Source: Saprospiraceae bacterium
GTDB taxonomy: Bacteria; Bacteroidota; Bacteroidia; Chitinophagales; Saprospiraceae
Assembly (NCBI GenBank): GCA_041392805.1
Contig: JAWKLJ010000002.1
Coordinates: 759,001-823,000, forward strand
Direction of reading: 5' to 3'
Length of the DNA: 64,000 bases
In this document: positions 17,183 through 24,301 of the stretch, one piece after another
Numbering within the stretch: the first letter of the stretch is position 1
Layout of the letters: each line of letters begins with the position of its first letter
Program-made: the position numbers and the translations under genes
Notes under the pieces: generated by a model
What the model saw: the letters and a program-made list of their open reading frames with translations, nothing else
What the model was told of the DNA's origin: nothing
The model's database searches: none

Positions 17183-17623
17183 ATGTCACTAATTAAATGG
17201 AACCCAAGTAACAGTTTGTTCCCTTCTATGTCTTCATTGGTTGACAATTTTTTTAAGGATGATGACTTCTTTAATGGACTGCGTACAGGCAGTAGTTTAC
17301 CCGCTGTAAACGTTGTGGACACTAAAGAGGCCTATACCTTAGAAGTTGCTGCACCTGGTTTGAAAAAAGAAGACTTTAAAGTAACTGTAGACAAAGGCGT
17401 TCTCACCATTAAGGCAGAACGTAGCACGGAAGAAAAAGAAGAAAAAGAAAATTACACACGCCGTGAATTTAGCTACAGTTCCTTTAATCGTTCCTTTTGG
17501 CTACCAGAACATGTTAATGCAGACAGTGTCAACGCTAAGTATGAGGAGGGCATTCTGAAAATTACCTTACCCAAGGTAGTAGCGGAAGTAGAAGGGCCCG
17601 CCAAGGCTATTCAAATAGCTTAG
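17183..17623 (+). CDS. Hsp20/alpha-crystallin small heat-shock protein
   Basis: 146 residues. The alpha-crystallin domain spans about 40-135, with AVNVVDTKEAYTLEVAAPGLKKEDF at its start, a YTRREFSYSSFNRSFWLPE central block and the AKYEEGILKITLPK end strand. The last ten residues, including an IQIA tail, give the usual I-x-I/V-type C-terminal anchor. It is an ATP-independent chaperone that holds unfolding proteins in the cytoplasm. The tandem operator upstream places it in the low-oxygen group rather than under a heat-shock element, and two CBS genes follow. Confidence 0.93.
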   Translation: MSLIKWNPSNSLFPSMSSLVDNFFKDDDFFNGLRTGSSLPAVNVVDTKEAYTLEVAAPGLKKEDFKVTVDKGVLTIKAERSTEEKEEKENYTRREFSYSSFNRSFWLPEHVNADSVNAKYEEGILKITLPKVVAEVEGPAKAIQIA

Positions 17624-17634
17624 TGCTTAGACCC

Positions 17635-17699
17635 AAGTGGGAAATTGGAAGCCGAAGGGTGGCATAAGCCCGTTTTGTTCCGCTTTCAACTTCCCACTT
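17635..17699. repeat. Intergenic hairpin between hsp20 and the CBS genes
   Basis: AAGTGGGAA...GGAAGC (17635-17652) pairs with GCTTTC...TTCCCACTT (17682-17699), enclosing about 30 nt. There is no T-run, so it may stabilise the hsp20 mRNA or attenuate read-through into the CBS genes, which show no tandem box of their own. Confidence 0.45.
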
Positions 17700-17769
17700 C
17701 ACCTACAGTTTCAATACCAGCATAGGCGATGAAACGAATCCTTTGAATTAGAATAAAAAAGAAAAGATA

Positions 17770-18225
17770 ATGAATCCAAATAATGCTATTTCAACGATTA
17801 TGAGTACCGAAATTATTTCGGTGAAGCCAAATACCAAATTGGCTGAGGTGGAGAAAAAATTCAAGTCATATCCTATTCATCATTTGCCTGTGGTGGATGA
17901 GAATTATACTGTTGTTGGCATTATTAGCAAAATGGATATGTTGCAAATAGCCAGGGCTATTGAGCATGATGCCAGCGGTAAAATCTATATTGATAAGGTA
18001 TATAACAGCTGGACAGCCGGTCGAATAATGACTCCCAATCCGCTGTTTTTGGACCCCGATGACAGTATTGGATTAGTAGCTGATATTTTTCTGCAAAATA
18101 AATTTCATGCTATTCCGGTGGTTGAGGACGGCCGACTGGTAGGCATTGTTACCAGTCACGATTTATTGCAATACGCGTATGAAAAAATCACATTCCCTCA
18201 AATTGATAATACCCTTGAATCATGA
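17770..18225 (+). CDS. CBS-pair protein
   Basis: 151 residues with two CBS motifs: STIMSTEIISVKPNT ... PIHHLPVVDE ... VVGIISKMD (first half) and RIMTPNPLFLDPDDS ... FHAIPVVEDGRLVGIVTSHDLL (second half). Probably a soluble adenosine-nucleotide sensor. Its last codons overlap the next CBS gene by 4 bp (ATGA), so the two proteins are translationally coupled and may form mixed oligomers. It lies downstream of hsp20 and is probably read from the same promoter. Confidence 0.85.
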   Translation: MNPNNAISTIMSTEIISVKPNTKLAEVEKKFKSYPIHHLPVVDENYTVVGIISKMDMLQIARAIEHDASGKIYIDKVYNSWTAGRIMTPNPLFLDPDDSIGLVADIFLQNKFHAIPVVEDGRLVGIVTSHDLLQYAYEKITFPQIDNTLES

Positions 18226-18671
18226 TTGATAACAATTCTCTTTCAACTATTATGACGGAGGATGTCATTGTGGTTCATCCCAATGATACCATGGATGTCG
18301 TTCAGGATATTTTTAACCGCAATAACATACATCACATTCCTGTGGTCAATGAGAAACACGAAGTCGTGGGGATCATTAGCAAGGGTGATTACCTTTTACT
18401 TTGTGACCATTTGACCCTATTTAGGCGTGACTTGAACCAACAAAATGACCTGCGTTTCTTTAAATCGCTTTTAGTAGAAGAGGTAATGACCAAGCAAGTA
18501 GCCAAACTGAGGGAGCGGGACACGATCTATATGGCTGCTGCATTTTTTAGGGAGAATCTCTTCCATGCCATCCCCATTGTTGACGAACACAATAAACTAA
18601 AAGGAATTGTGACAACTTTCGATTTGCTGAACTACGCCTTCAGGGATACTTTGTTAATTAGCCAGCATTAA
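18222..18671 (+). CDS. CBS-pair protein, coupled to the preceding one
   Basis: 149 residues, two CBS motifs (STIMTEDVIVVHPND ... VVGIISKGD and EEVMTKQVAKLRERD ... FHAIPIVDEHNKLKGIVTTFDLL). It is closest in pattern to the CBS protein at 7738. The start overlaps the upstream stop codon (ATGA). Its 3' end overlaps the end of the convergent K+ channel gene by 4 bp, so transcripts from both strands meet here. Confidence 0.85.
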   Translation: MIDNNSLSTIMTEDVIVVHPNDTMDVVQDIFNRNNIHHIPVVNEKHEVVGIISKGDYLLLCDHLTLFRRDLNQQNDLRFFKSLLVEEVMTKQVAKLRERDTIYMAAAFFRENLFHAIPIVDEHNKLKGIVTTFDLLNYAFRDTLLISQH

Positions 18672-19735
18672 TCAGGCGAAGTGAAATAGTTGCGTAGGGC
18701 TTCAAGTTGGGTTTCATCTCCTAACACAATAAAGCTAGTCCCTTTTACGAAGACAGTTTCGGGGGACGGATTAACGGTGTATTTGCCGGCTTGGTTTCTA
18801 AATCCAATGATATTGGCGCCAGTTATTTTTCGAATTTTCAAATCCCGAATCGATTTATCTTTGCAATCATTAGGTAGGTTTTCGTAGGTAATTTCCTCAA
18901 AACCAATGTCCGATTCGTATTCATTGGTGATAAAGGAGAAAAAATCAATAGCTGCGGGTTTATTGACGATAGTTGCCATATAAAAACCGCCAATTTGTTC
19001 CGGGCTAATGACGTGATTAGCCCCCGCCATCCTTAGTTTTGACTCCGTTTTTGGGTGTAAAGAACGACTAATGATATTAACCGTGGGGCTCAATTGTCGA
19101 GCCGTTAGCACTGTGAATACATTCTCCGTATCATCTCCCAGGGCTGAAATTAGTGCCTTCGCTTTATGAATGCCTGCCAATTGTAGTACATCATCATGGG
19201 TGGCGTCATCTTCTATATAAAGAATTTTCTCTGCTCGCTTTTGAATTTCCTCAATTTCCTTTGGATCTTTTTCAATGATAACAAAATCAATATTATGCTT
19301 GAGGAAGTTCTCTACGACTTCTTTCCCATAACGCCCATACCCACATAAGATGATATGGTTTTTTAGTTGGCTGATCTGTTGCTTAATAATACTTACATGC
19401 ATTTGTCGGAAAAATTCACCGTGAATAATATAGCTGGTAAAAGCGGAAACAGCATAGGCAAATATACCGAGATTAATGATAATAAAGATAGAGGTAAAAA
19501 GCTGACCATTAGGGCTGAGCGGGTGAACCTCCGTATAACCGACGGTAGAAATAGTAATAGCCGTCATATAAAAAGCTTCCCGCAAAGAATAGCCTTCTAT
19601 GCCCATGTATCCAAATATGCCAATCAGAAACGCCAGCGCAACCAAGTAACTGGCCAGGCGCAGACTTAGATAGGAGCTCGCTAAAGAATACCAATTGAAA
19701 AATCTATTTTGCCAAATTAGTTTCATCTCAGGCAA
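18668..19735 (-). CDS. K+ channel with RCK (TrkA-N/TrkA-C) domain
   Basis: 355 residues. Two membrane helices (about 28-45 and 80-105) flank a pore loop with the filter TVGYTE (64-69), a variant of TVGYGD. A TrkA-N Rossmann domain follows (HIILCGYGRYGKEVV, near 128) with an acidic adenosine-binding strand end (VIIEKD), then a TrkA-C domain (about 260-350). Such channels gate K+ flow in response to bound nucleotides. It is the last gene of an operon of USPs, 34 bp after one of them, suggesting that K+ flux and the USPs act in one stress response. Confidence 0.88.
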   Translation of the reverse strand: MPEMKLIWQNRFFNWYSLASSYLSLRLASYLVALAFLIGIFGYMGIEGYSLREAFYMTAITISTVGYTEVHPLSPNGQLFTSIFIIINLGIFAYAVSAFTSYIIHGEFFRQMHVSIIKQQISQLKNHIILCGYGRYGKEVVENFLKHNIDFVIIEKDPKEIEEIQKRAEKILYIEDDATHDDVLQLAGIHKAKALISALGDDTENVFTVLTARQLSPTVNIISRSLHPKTESKLRMAGANHVISPEQIGGFYMATIVNKPAAIDFFSFITNEYESDIGFEEITYENLPNDCKDKSIRDLKIRKITGANIIGFRNQAGKYTVNPSPETVFVKGTSFIVLGDETQLEALRNYFTSPD

Positions 19736-19769
19736 GATAAGTTTTTCCGTTTACACCCAGAATGAATTT

Positions 19770-20585
19770 TTAATAATCTATACTTAGAACAGGTAAATCA
19801 GAATGATTGACCAGCGCTTCTACGTTGCTACCAGCAAATAATCGTTTCATTGGATGGCGATGGTGGTTGGAGATGCCTACCAAACTAGCCCCCAATTCGC
19901 GGGACAAGGCCCTAATACCTTGTTCAATGGTATAGGCGCTGAAGTAATGGGTTTGGCATTCAAAGGGTTGCGCCAACACCTTCCACTCTTCCAAAATCTC
20001 TTTGATATGAATATATGGAAGACCGAAGAAAGGGTCATTGTTGATATAAACGAGGTGGATTTCAGGAATAAAATGTTTGACGAAATCTTTAAACTTGGCG
20101 AAGGATTCTTTCTCATCCTGGTTAAGGCTAGTAGCAAATACCACTTTGGAGAAATTGAAATCTTTTAAGGGCTCTTTTAGGACCAAAACCGGAAGATGCG
20201 CTTTGCGAACCACTTTTTGGGTGTTTGATCCTATAAAAAATTCATTTTGCCCACTGGCACCATGGGATCCCATGACGACCAGGTCAATCCCATGTTGCGT
20301 AGTATACGCCGCTATGCTGTCAGGTAGTTTTTGCTTATCAATCTTTATCGAAAAAGTGGTGGAAGTGTATTTGGCTTTAATGTTTTCGAGGAGTACCATT
20401 GCATTTTGGTAAGCCTGGTCTGCTTCGTCCAAATCCGCCTGGGTAGGATGTTGTCTTTGCTTCCCTGGGGTAAGGCAATGGAGTAGATGTACCTCTGATC
20501 CAAATCGTTTGCTCAATTCTACTGCAGCCTCTAGGGCATTGGTGGCGCAAGCTGAAAAATCGGTCGGAACCAAAATGTTCTTCAT
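19770..20585 (-). CDS. Tandem-domain universal stress protein
   Basis: 271 residues, two UspA domains (MKNILVPTDFSACATN; second from about 148). The first domain has the G-x2-G-x9-G-S motif as MGSHGASGQNEFFIGS. The second ends with MKRLFAGSNVEALVNHSDLPVLSI. It lies third in the minus-strand operon that starts with the USP at 21934, 59 bp after a small unknown gene. Confidence 0.88.
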   Translation of the reverse strand: MKNILVPTDFSACATNALEAAVELSKRFGSEVHLLHCLTPGKQRQHPTQADLDEADQAYQNAMVLLENIKAKYTSTTFSIKIDKQKLPDSIAAYTTQHGIDLVVMGSHGASGQNEFFIGSNTQKVVRKAHLPVLVLKEPLKDFNFSKVVFATSLNQDEKESFAKFKDFVKHFIPEIHLVYINNDPFFGLPYIHIKEILEEWKVLAQPFECQTHYFSAYTIEQGIRALSRELGASLVGISNHHRHPMKRLFAGSNVEALVNHSDLPVLSIDY

Positions 20586-20644
20586 GTCTTCGAGATTTAT
20601 GCTGTTTGTGGGGCACCAAGATAAAAAGATTTATCTTCATTCGC

Positions 20645-20992
20645 TCAATCTGCGGCCCTGTTAGCTTGCTCCGTTAAAGTCCACTCATCCGTAGAAGTGG
20701 TCTGCAGCCAAATATCTCCAGATTTCCTAAAAACCTGGACACTGAGCCCATATTGGTCAAAAAACAATTTTTCCAGGGTTTTGACCTTTAAGTGCCCATT
20801 TATGCTGAGGTCACCGCTTTGGTGTACTTTTCGGATCGCACCAATTTTCGCTTCTGGCGATAGTAACTCCTCAGGGGAAGAACCAGCCCCTGCACGGTGA
20901 GGAGATGCATAGAACTCCAGTTTAAGATTGGGAAATTTTTCGGAAAATGCTTGCTGGATATCTATTATTTTTTTTTCATCTGTGATAACCAT
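20645..20992 (-). CDS. Small soluble protein in the USP operon, function unknown
   Basis: 115 residues, no membrane segment, no recognised family. The middle has a KIGAIRKVHQSGDLSINGHLKV stretch, and LFFDQYGLSVQVFRKSGDIW is followed by a TSTDEWTL tail, suggesting an alpha/beta fold. It sits between two USP genes (21 bp after the first, 59 bp before the next), so its stress role is inferred from position only. Confidence 0.6.
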   Translation of the reverse strand: MVITDEKKIIDIQQAFSEKFPNLKLEFYASPHRAGAGSSPEELLSPEAKIGAIRKVHQSGDLSINGHLKVKTLEKLFFDQYGLSVQVFRKSGDIWLQTTSTDEWTLTEQANRAAD

Positions 20993-21013
20993 ACCTTTTC
21001 TTTTTGTTATTGG

Positions 21014-21934
21014 TTATTTTACAACTAATGTTGCCATGAATTCATTCATGCTGAGTATTTTTTCAGTGACACTACCCATCAAAAGTCTTTCAATAGTGGA
21101 ATGTCCTTTTGCGCCCATCACCATAAGATCAAAGTGCTCTTTTTGGGCGTAGTCCATGATATAATGGGCTAAACCAGGTCCTTCTCTCTCTATTAAGACA
21201 GTTGATATATTATTCTGATTATCAGGTGCGTAGGTGTTTAGGAAGTGGGCGAAAGCTTCTTTCCTGCTATCTATGATCCAAGTCTTAAACTGGGCAGGGC
21301 TTCTGCCAACATCATAGGCGCTGAAATTGGGCAAGTCAAAAACATTGAGGCAAACGATGGTTGCTTTCTCCTTCAATTGTTGGTTGATGGCAAGCGCCGT
21401 CTGGAAGGCTTTTACCGAGTTTGGCGAGAAGTCAATAGGAACTAAAATCTTGGAAATATTGACGACTGCTTTCTCTGGAACAACCAAGGCATTTCCGGCC
21501 GCGGCGCGGGCTAAATTTTTAGCTAGGATGCCATGTTTTTGAGCATTTGATTTTTGGCCAATGATTACAAGGTCGGCGGCTTTCTCTTCGGCAGCATCCA
21601 CTAATTCCTTTAAAGGATTTCCTTCCTTTACCTCATACTCCTTGGTTACATTTACATCCTTAAACAGGGGACTAATCTTTTTGAGAAGATTGGCGTGGAT
21701 ACTAGCTTTGATGTCAAACCTGCCGGCTATGTTCTCATAAAAAGCCTCCAGCAATTGCGGGGCAGGGATAACATGTACGAAGCAAGCCGCGCTTGTTGGG
21801 ATATGTTTGGTGAAATACTGGGCATAAGCCAGTACATTATCATCCGTTTGCCCCAATTCCAAGCCGATGACTGCTTGTTTTACTTCAAAAGCTTTTATAT
21901 CAGATGGTGCTTTAACAGCGATGGGATCTTTCAT
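21014..21934 (-). CDS. Tandem-domain universal stress protein, first gene of the USP/K+ channel operon
   Basis: 306 residues, two UspA domains. Here the C-terminal domain (from about residue 157, ISKILVPIDFSPNS) carries the ATP motif MGAKGHSTIERLLMGS, while the first domain has a looser form (IGQKSNAQKHGILAKN). This is the reverse of the other USPs in the window. It is behind the bidirectional tandem operator at 21965-22060 and leads the genes at 20992-18668. Confidence 0.88.
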   Translation of the reverse strand: MKDPIAVKAPSDIKAFEVKQAVIGLELGQTDDNVLAYAQYFTKHIPTSAACFVHVIPAPQLLEAFYENIAGRFDIKASIHANLLKKISPLFKDVNVTKEYEVKEGNPLKELVDAAEEKAADLVIIGQKSNAQKHGILAKNLARAAAGNALVVPEKAVVNISKILVPIDFSPNSVKAFQTALAINQQLKEKATIVCLNVFDLPNFSAYDVGRSPAQFKTWIIDSRKEAFAHFLNTYAPDNQNNISTVLIEREGPGLAHYIMDYAQKEHFDLMVMGAKGHSTIERLLMGSVTEKILSMNEFMATLVVK

Positions 21935-21964
21935 AATATTATTTTTGGTACTTCATTTCTACGA

Positions 21965-22060
21965 GCAATCTAGGAAGATATAAGGCTACTTCTTATGATC
22001 TATATCAATTCCCGCCCTGACTTTTATCAAAGCGTTTAGCACGTTTTACCATTAACTTTG
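21965..22060. promoter_or_regulatory. Bidirectional tandem FNR/FixK-type operator (site 5)
   Basis: Boxes ATGATCTATATCAA (21995-22008) and CTGACTTTTATCAA (22017-22030) are separated by 8 bp. Rightwards a perfect -7 TAACTTTG (22053-22060) follows after 22 bp; leftwards TAGATTGC (21972-21965, minus strand) also lies exactly 22 bp away. One pair of boxes thus serves both the USP/K+ channel operon and the gene pair at 22083-22810. Confidence 0.8.
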
Positions 22061-22082
22061 AATAGAATCAATAATAAAGAGC

Positions 22083-22499
22083 ATGGGAAACCAAACAGGA
22101 GTGTGGTTAGATAGTAGAATAGCCCAGGTGATCACCTTAAATGGTGAGCAGGTGACCACACAGGAGATTTTGTCTGGTAGGGAAGACTTTCATCCCAAAG
22201 GAGGTGCCGGCTCTAAAACGCCTTGGGGACCCCAAGATAGTTTGGATGAACAAAAATATATGGAACGAGAAAAACACCAATTGCAAAATTATTTCCAAAA
22301 CATAATTGAGTGTGTAAAGGAGGCTGATAATTTGTACATCTTTGGCCCTGCCGAAGCCAAAATCGGTTTGGAAAAGGCCATTGAATCCTACAAACATTCT
22401 CCTTTCAAGTCATTGACTGTCGAAACCAGTGACCAGATGACACTCAATCAAAAGATAGCTAAAGTAAAAGCTTTTTTTAGTCAAACTGAAAAGCATTAA
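22083..22499 (+). CDS. Uncharacterised soluble protein, possibly eRF1/host-attachment-like fold
   Basis: 138 residues. The opening TGVWLDSRIAQVITL, the central KTPWGPQDSLDEQKYMERE segment and the YIFGPAEAKIGLEKAI block recall small bacterial proteins with an eRF1-like or 'host attachment' alpha/beta fold; this is a weak assignment. No enzyme motif is seen. It is the first gene of a pair with a rhodanese (2 bp gap) and is driven by one of the best tandem-box promoters in the window. Confidence 0.6.
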   Translation: MGNQTGVWLDSRIAQVITLNGEQVTTQEILSGREDFHPKGGAGSKTPWGPQDSLDEQKYMEREKHQLQNYFQNIIECVKEADNLYIFGPAEAKIGLEKAIESYKHSPFKSLTVETSDQMTLNQKIAKVKAFFSQTEKH

Positions 22500-22501
22500 C
22501 C

Positions 22502-22810
22502 ATGATAAACCCCCACATTGAAAGCATAGGCCATCCAATCCACACGATCCAGGGCCATAAGAAATTACTCAAGGAAGGCGTTATTTTATTGGATGTGAGG
22601 AGCCTCCCAGAATTTGCAGAAGGCCACGCTAAGACGGCCATCCTACTGCCGATGGAGGATATTTCTTTTTTCAAAGACGTTATCAAAAGTTGGAAACGGC
22701 CGGTGTTAACTTGTTCTTCTACGGGTAAAAGAAGTAGAAAAGCGATGTATGCCTTGAGAAAAGAAGGAATCCCCGCCTTTGATGGTGGGGCTTGGGAGAC
22801 CTGGAAATAA
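22502..22810 (+). CDS. Single-domain rhodanese-like sulfurtransferase
   Basis: 102 residues, one rhodanese domain. The LLDVRSLPEFAEGH motif is followed by the active-site loop with Cys71 in TCSSTGKRS, which carries the persulfide. Such single-domain rhodaneses transfer sulfane sulfur from thiosulfate or persulfides to acceptors. It is translated 2 bp after the preceding gene and belongs to the FNR/FixK-type group. It converges with hemN. Confidence 0.88.
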   Translation: MINPHIESIGHPIHTIQGHKKLLKEGVILLDVRSLPEFAEGHAKTAILLPMEDISFFKDVIKSWKRPVLTCSSTGKRSRKAMYALRKEGIPAFDGGAWETWK

Positions 22811-22855
22811 AGAAAGCAGGCGGATGTTTGTGAAAAACACCGACATTTCTATGTG

Positions 22856-24196
22856 CTAAACCACCTGACTAAACAGCAGTCCTTCCGGCTGATGTTCCCA
22901 CAAGCGCGCATCCAAAGCTTGGCAAATATTCCTGATGAAAGGCAAACCTTCCGTTGTGACCTTCAGGGTGAAAGCCGATCGTTCCAACAAGCCGTCTTTT
23001 TCTAGTTCATCCATCCTTTCTAAACCATCGAAGAGCGCATCACATTGTAGCGAAGGGTCAACCCAACTCGTCTCGTGCCTGCACATAAGATTCAGGATAT
23101 GTTGTCGAATGATTTGATCCTCCTCAGTCAAGAGGTGACCCTTGAAAAAGGGAAGGCCCCCTTGAGCTACTCGCGTCTGATAATCTTCCACTTTTTTCTC
23201 ATTCTGCACAAATGCATCCCAGCTATCGCTAATCGCCGATGCCCCTAAACCAATACTTAGCCGTGTAAAATGAGGTGTATAACCCATGAAATTGCGGTGC
23301 AAATGTCCTGCTTGGTACGCTTGGTATAGTTCGTCTGATGGAAGGGCAAAATGATCCATTCCGATTTCTAGGTAACCGGCTTCTTCCAGTAGGGTACGAC
23401 CTAAGTCATATAAGTCGCGTTTATCCTTACCCAAGGGTAGATCCTTTTCACTATAAGCCCTTTGACTCGGTTTGATCCAGGGAACATGGGCGTAACTGTA
23501 AAAGGCGATGCGATCAGGTCGAAGGCGTTTTACCTTTTCGATGGTGCTTCGAATGGCTGCTTTATCCTGAAGTGGCAGGCCAAAAATAAGATCATAGTTG
23601 ATAGAATCGAAACCCAAGGCCCTGGCACTTTGGGTGACCATCTCCACCTCCACCTCACTTTGCTGGCGATTGATGATCTCCAATATAATAGGAGAAAAAT
23701 CCTGAACGCCTATGCTGATCCGTCGGAACCCTAACTGCCGGAGCGTTTGTAAATGTTCAATCGTTGTGCTGGAAGGATGGGCCTCAAAGCTAAAGCTTGC
23801 CCGCTTAGGCACGATGGCGTCCTTGGTGATACCCAGGACCAAACGCTCCAATGCCGCCGGAGAAAAAAAAGTGGGTGTTCCGCCCCCAAGATGCAATTCT
23901 TTTATGACAGGTGTTTGCCCCCATAAGGACAGGTATTGTGACCATTCTTTCAGCAAACTATCTATATATGGATTTTCTACCGCATGATTTTTCGTAATTC
24001 GCTTATTGCAGCCACAATAAGTGCAAAGGTGCTCACAATAAGGCAGATGTATATAAAGGCTAATGCCTTCCTCTAATTGCATAGCTTTCGCTTGCCATTC
24101 AACAGACGTAGGAGCATGGTCCCAATAAGGGACCGTAGGGTAGCTCGTATAGCGTGGAGCCGGGACGTCATATTTACCTAATAGTAGTGTATTCAT
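22856..24196 (-). CDS. hemN: Oxygen-independent coproporphyrinogen III oxidase
   Basis: 446 residues. The N-terminal block VPAPRYTSYPTVPYW and radical SAM cluster C54-x3-C58-x2-C61 plus Cys63 (YCEHLCTYCGC) identify HemN rather than the HemW homologue, which lacks these. GGGTPTF and a C-terminal HemN domain (VTTEGLPFIRNICQ) follow. It decarboxylates coproporphyrinogen III without O2, supplying haem when oxygen is scarce, which suits the cbb3 oxidase beside it. The -7 element ends only 5 bp before the ATG, so the mRNA may be leaderless. It shares the bidirectional operator with ccoI. Confidence 0.93.
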   Translation of the reverse strand: MNTLLLGKYDVPAPRYTSYPTVPYWDHAPTSVEWQAKAMQLEEGISLYIHLPYCEHLCTYCGCNKRITKNHAVENPYIDSLLKEWSQYLSLWGQTPVIKELHLGGGTPTFFSPAALERLVLGITKDAIVPKRASFSFEAHPSSTTIEHLQTLRQLGFRRISIGVQDFSPIILEIINRQQSEVEVEMVTQSARALGFDSINYDLIFGLPLQDKAAIRSTIEKVKRLRPDRIAFYSYAHVPWIKPSQRAYSEKDLPLGKDKRDLYDLGRTLLEEAGYLEIGMDHFALPSDELYQAYQAGHLHRNFMGYTPHFTRLSIGLGASAISDSWDAFVQNEKKVEDYQTRVAQGGLPFFKGHLLTEEDQIIRQHILNLMCRHETSWVDPSLQCDALFDGLERMDELEKDGLLERSAFTLKVTTEGLPFIRNICQALDARLWEHQPEGLLFSQVV

Positions 24197-24201
24197 GGTC
24201 G

Positions 24202-24297
24202 CAAAATTATCTAGAGAGCGGATGTCCTTAGTTGATGAAAATCACCTCCAAACTTGATTTTTGACATTCGATACCCTTTTAAAGAGTGAGATTTTTG
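24202..24297. promoter_or_regulatory. Bidirectional tandem FNR/FixK-type operator, hemN/ccoI (site 6)
   Basis: Boxes TTGATGAAAATCAC (24232-24245) and TTGATTTTTGACAT (24254-24267) with an 8-bp spacer. Leftwards a perfect -7 TAATTTTG (24209-24202, minus strand) and rightwards GATTTTTG (24290-24297) each lie 22 bp from the nearer box. FNR/FixK control of hemN and fixI/ccoI genes is established in proteobacteria. Confidence 0.8.
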
Positions 24298-24301
24298 CCC
24301 T

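Noticed and set aside
17624..17769. Possible separate FNR-type promoter for the CBS pair
   Set aside because: No TGA-N6-TCA type box is found; the genes are probably read from the hsp20 promoter.
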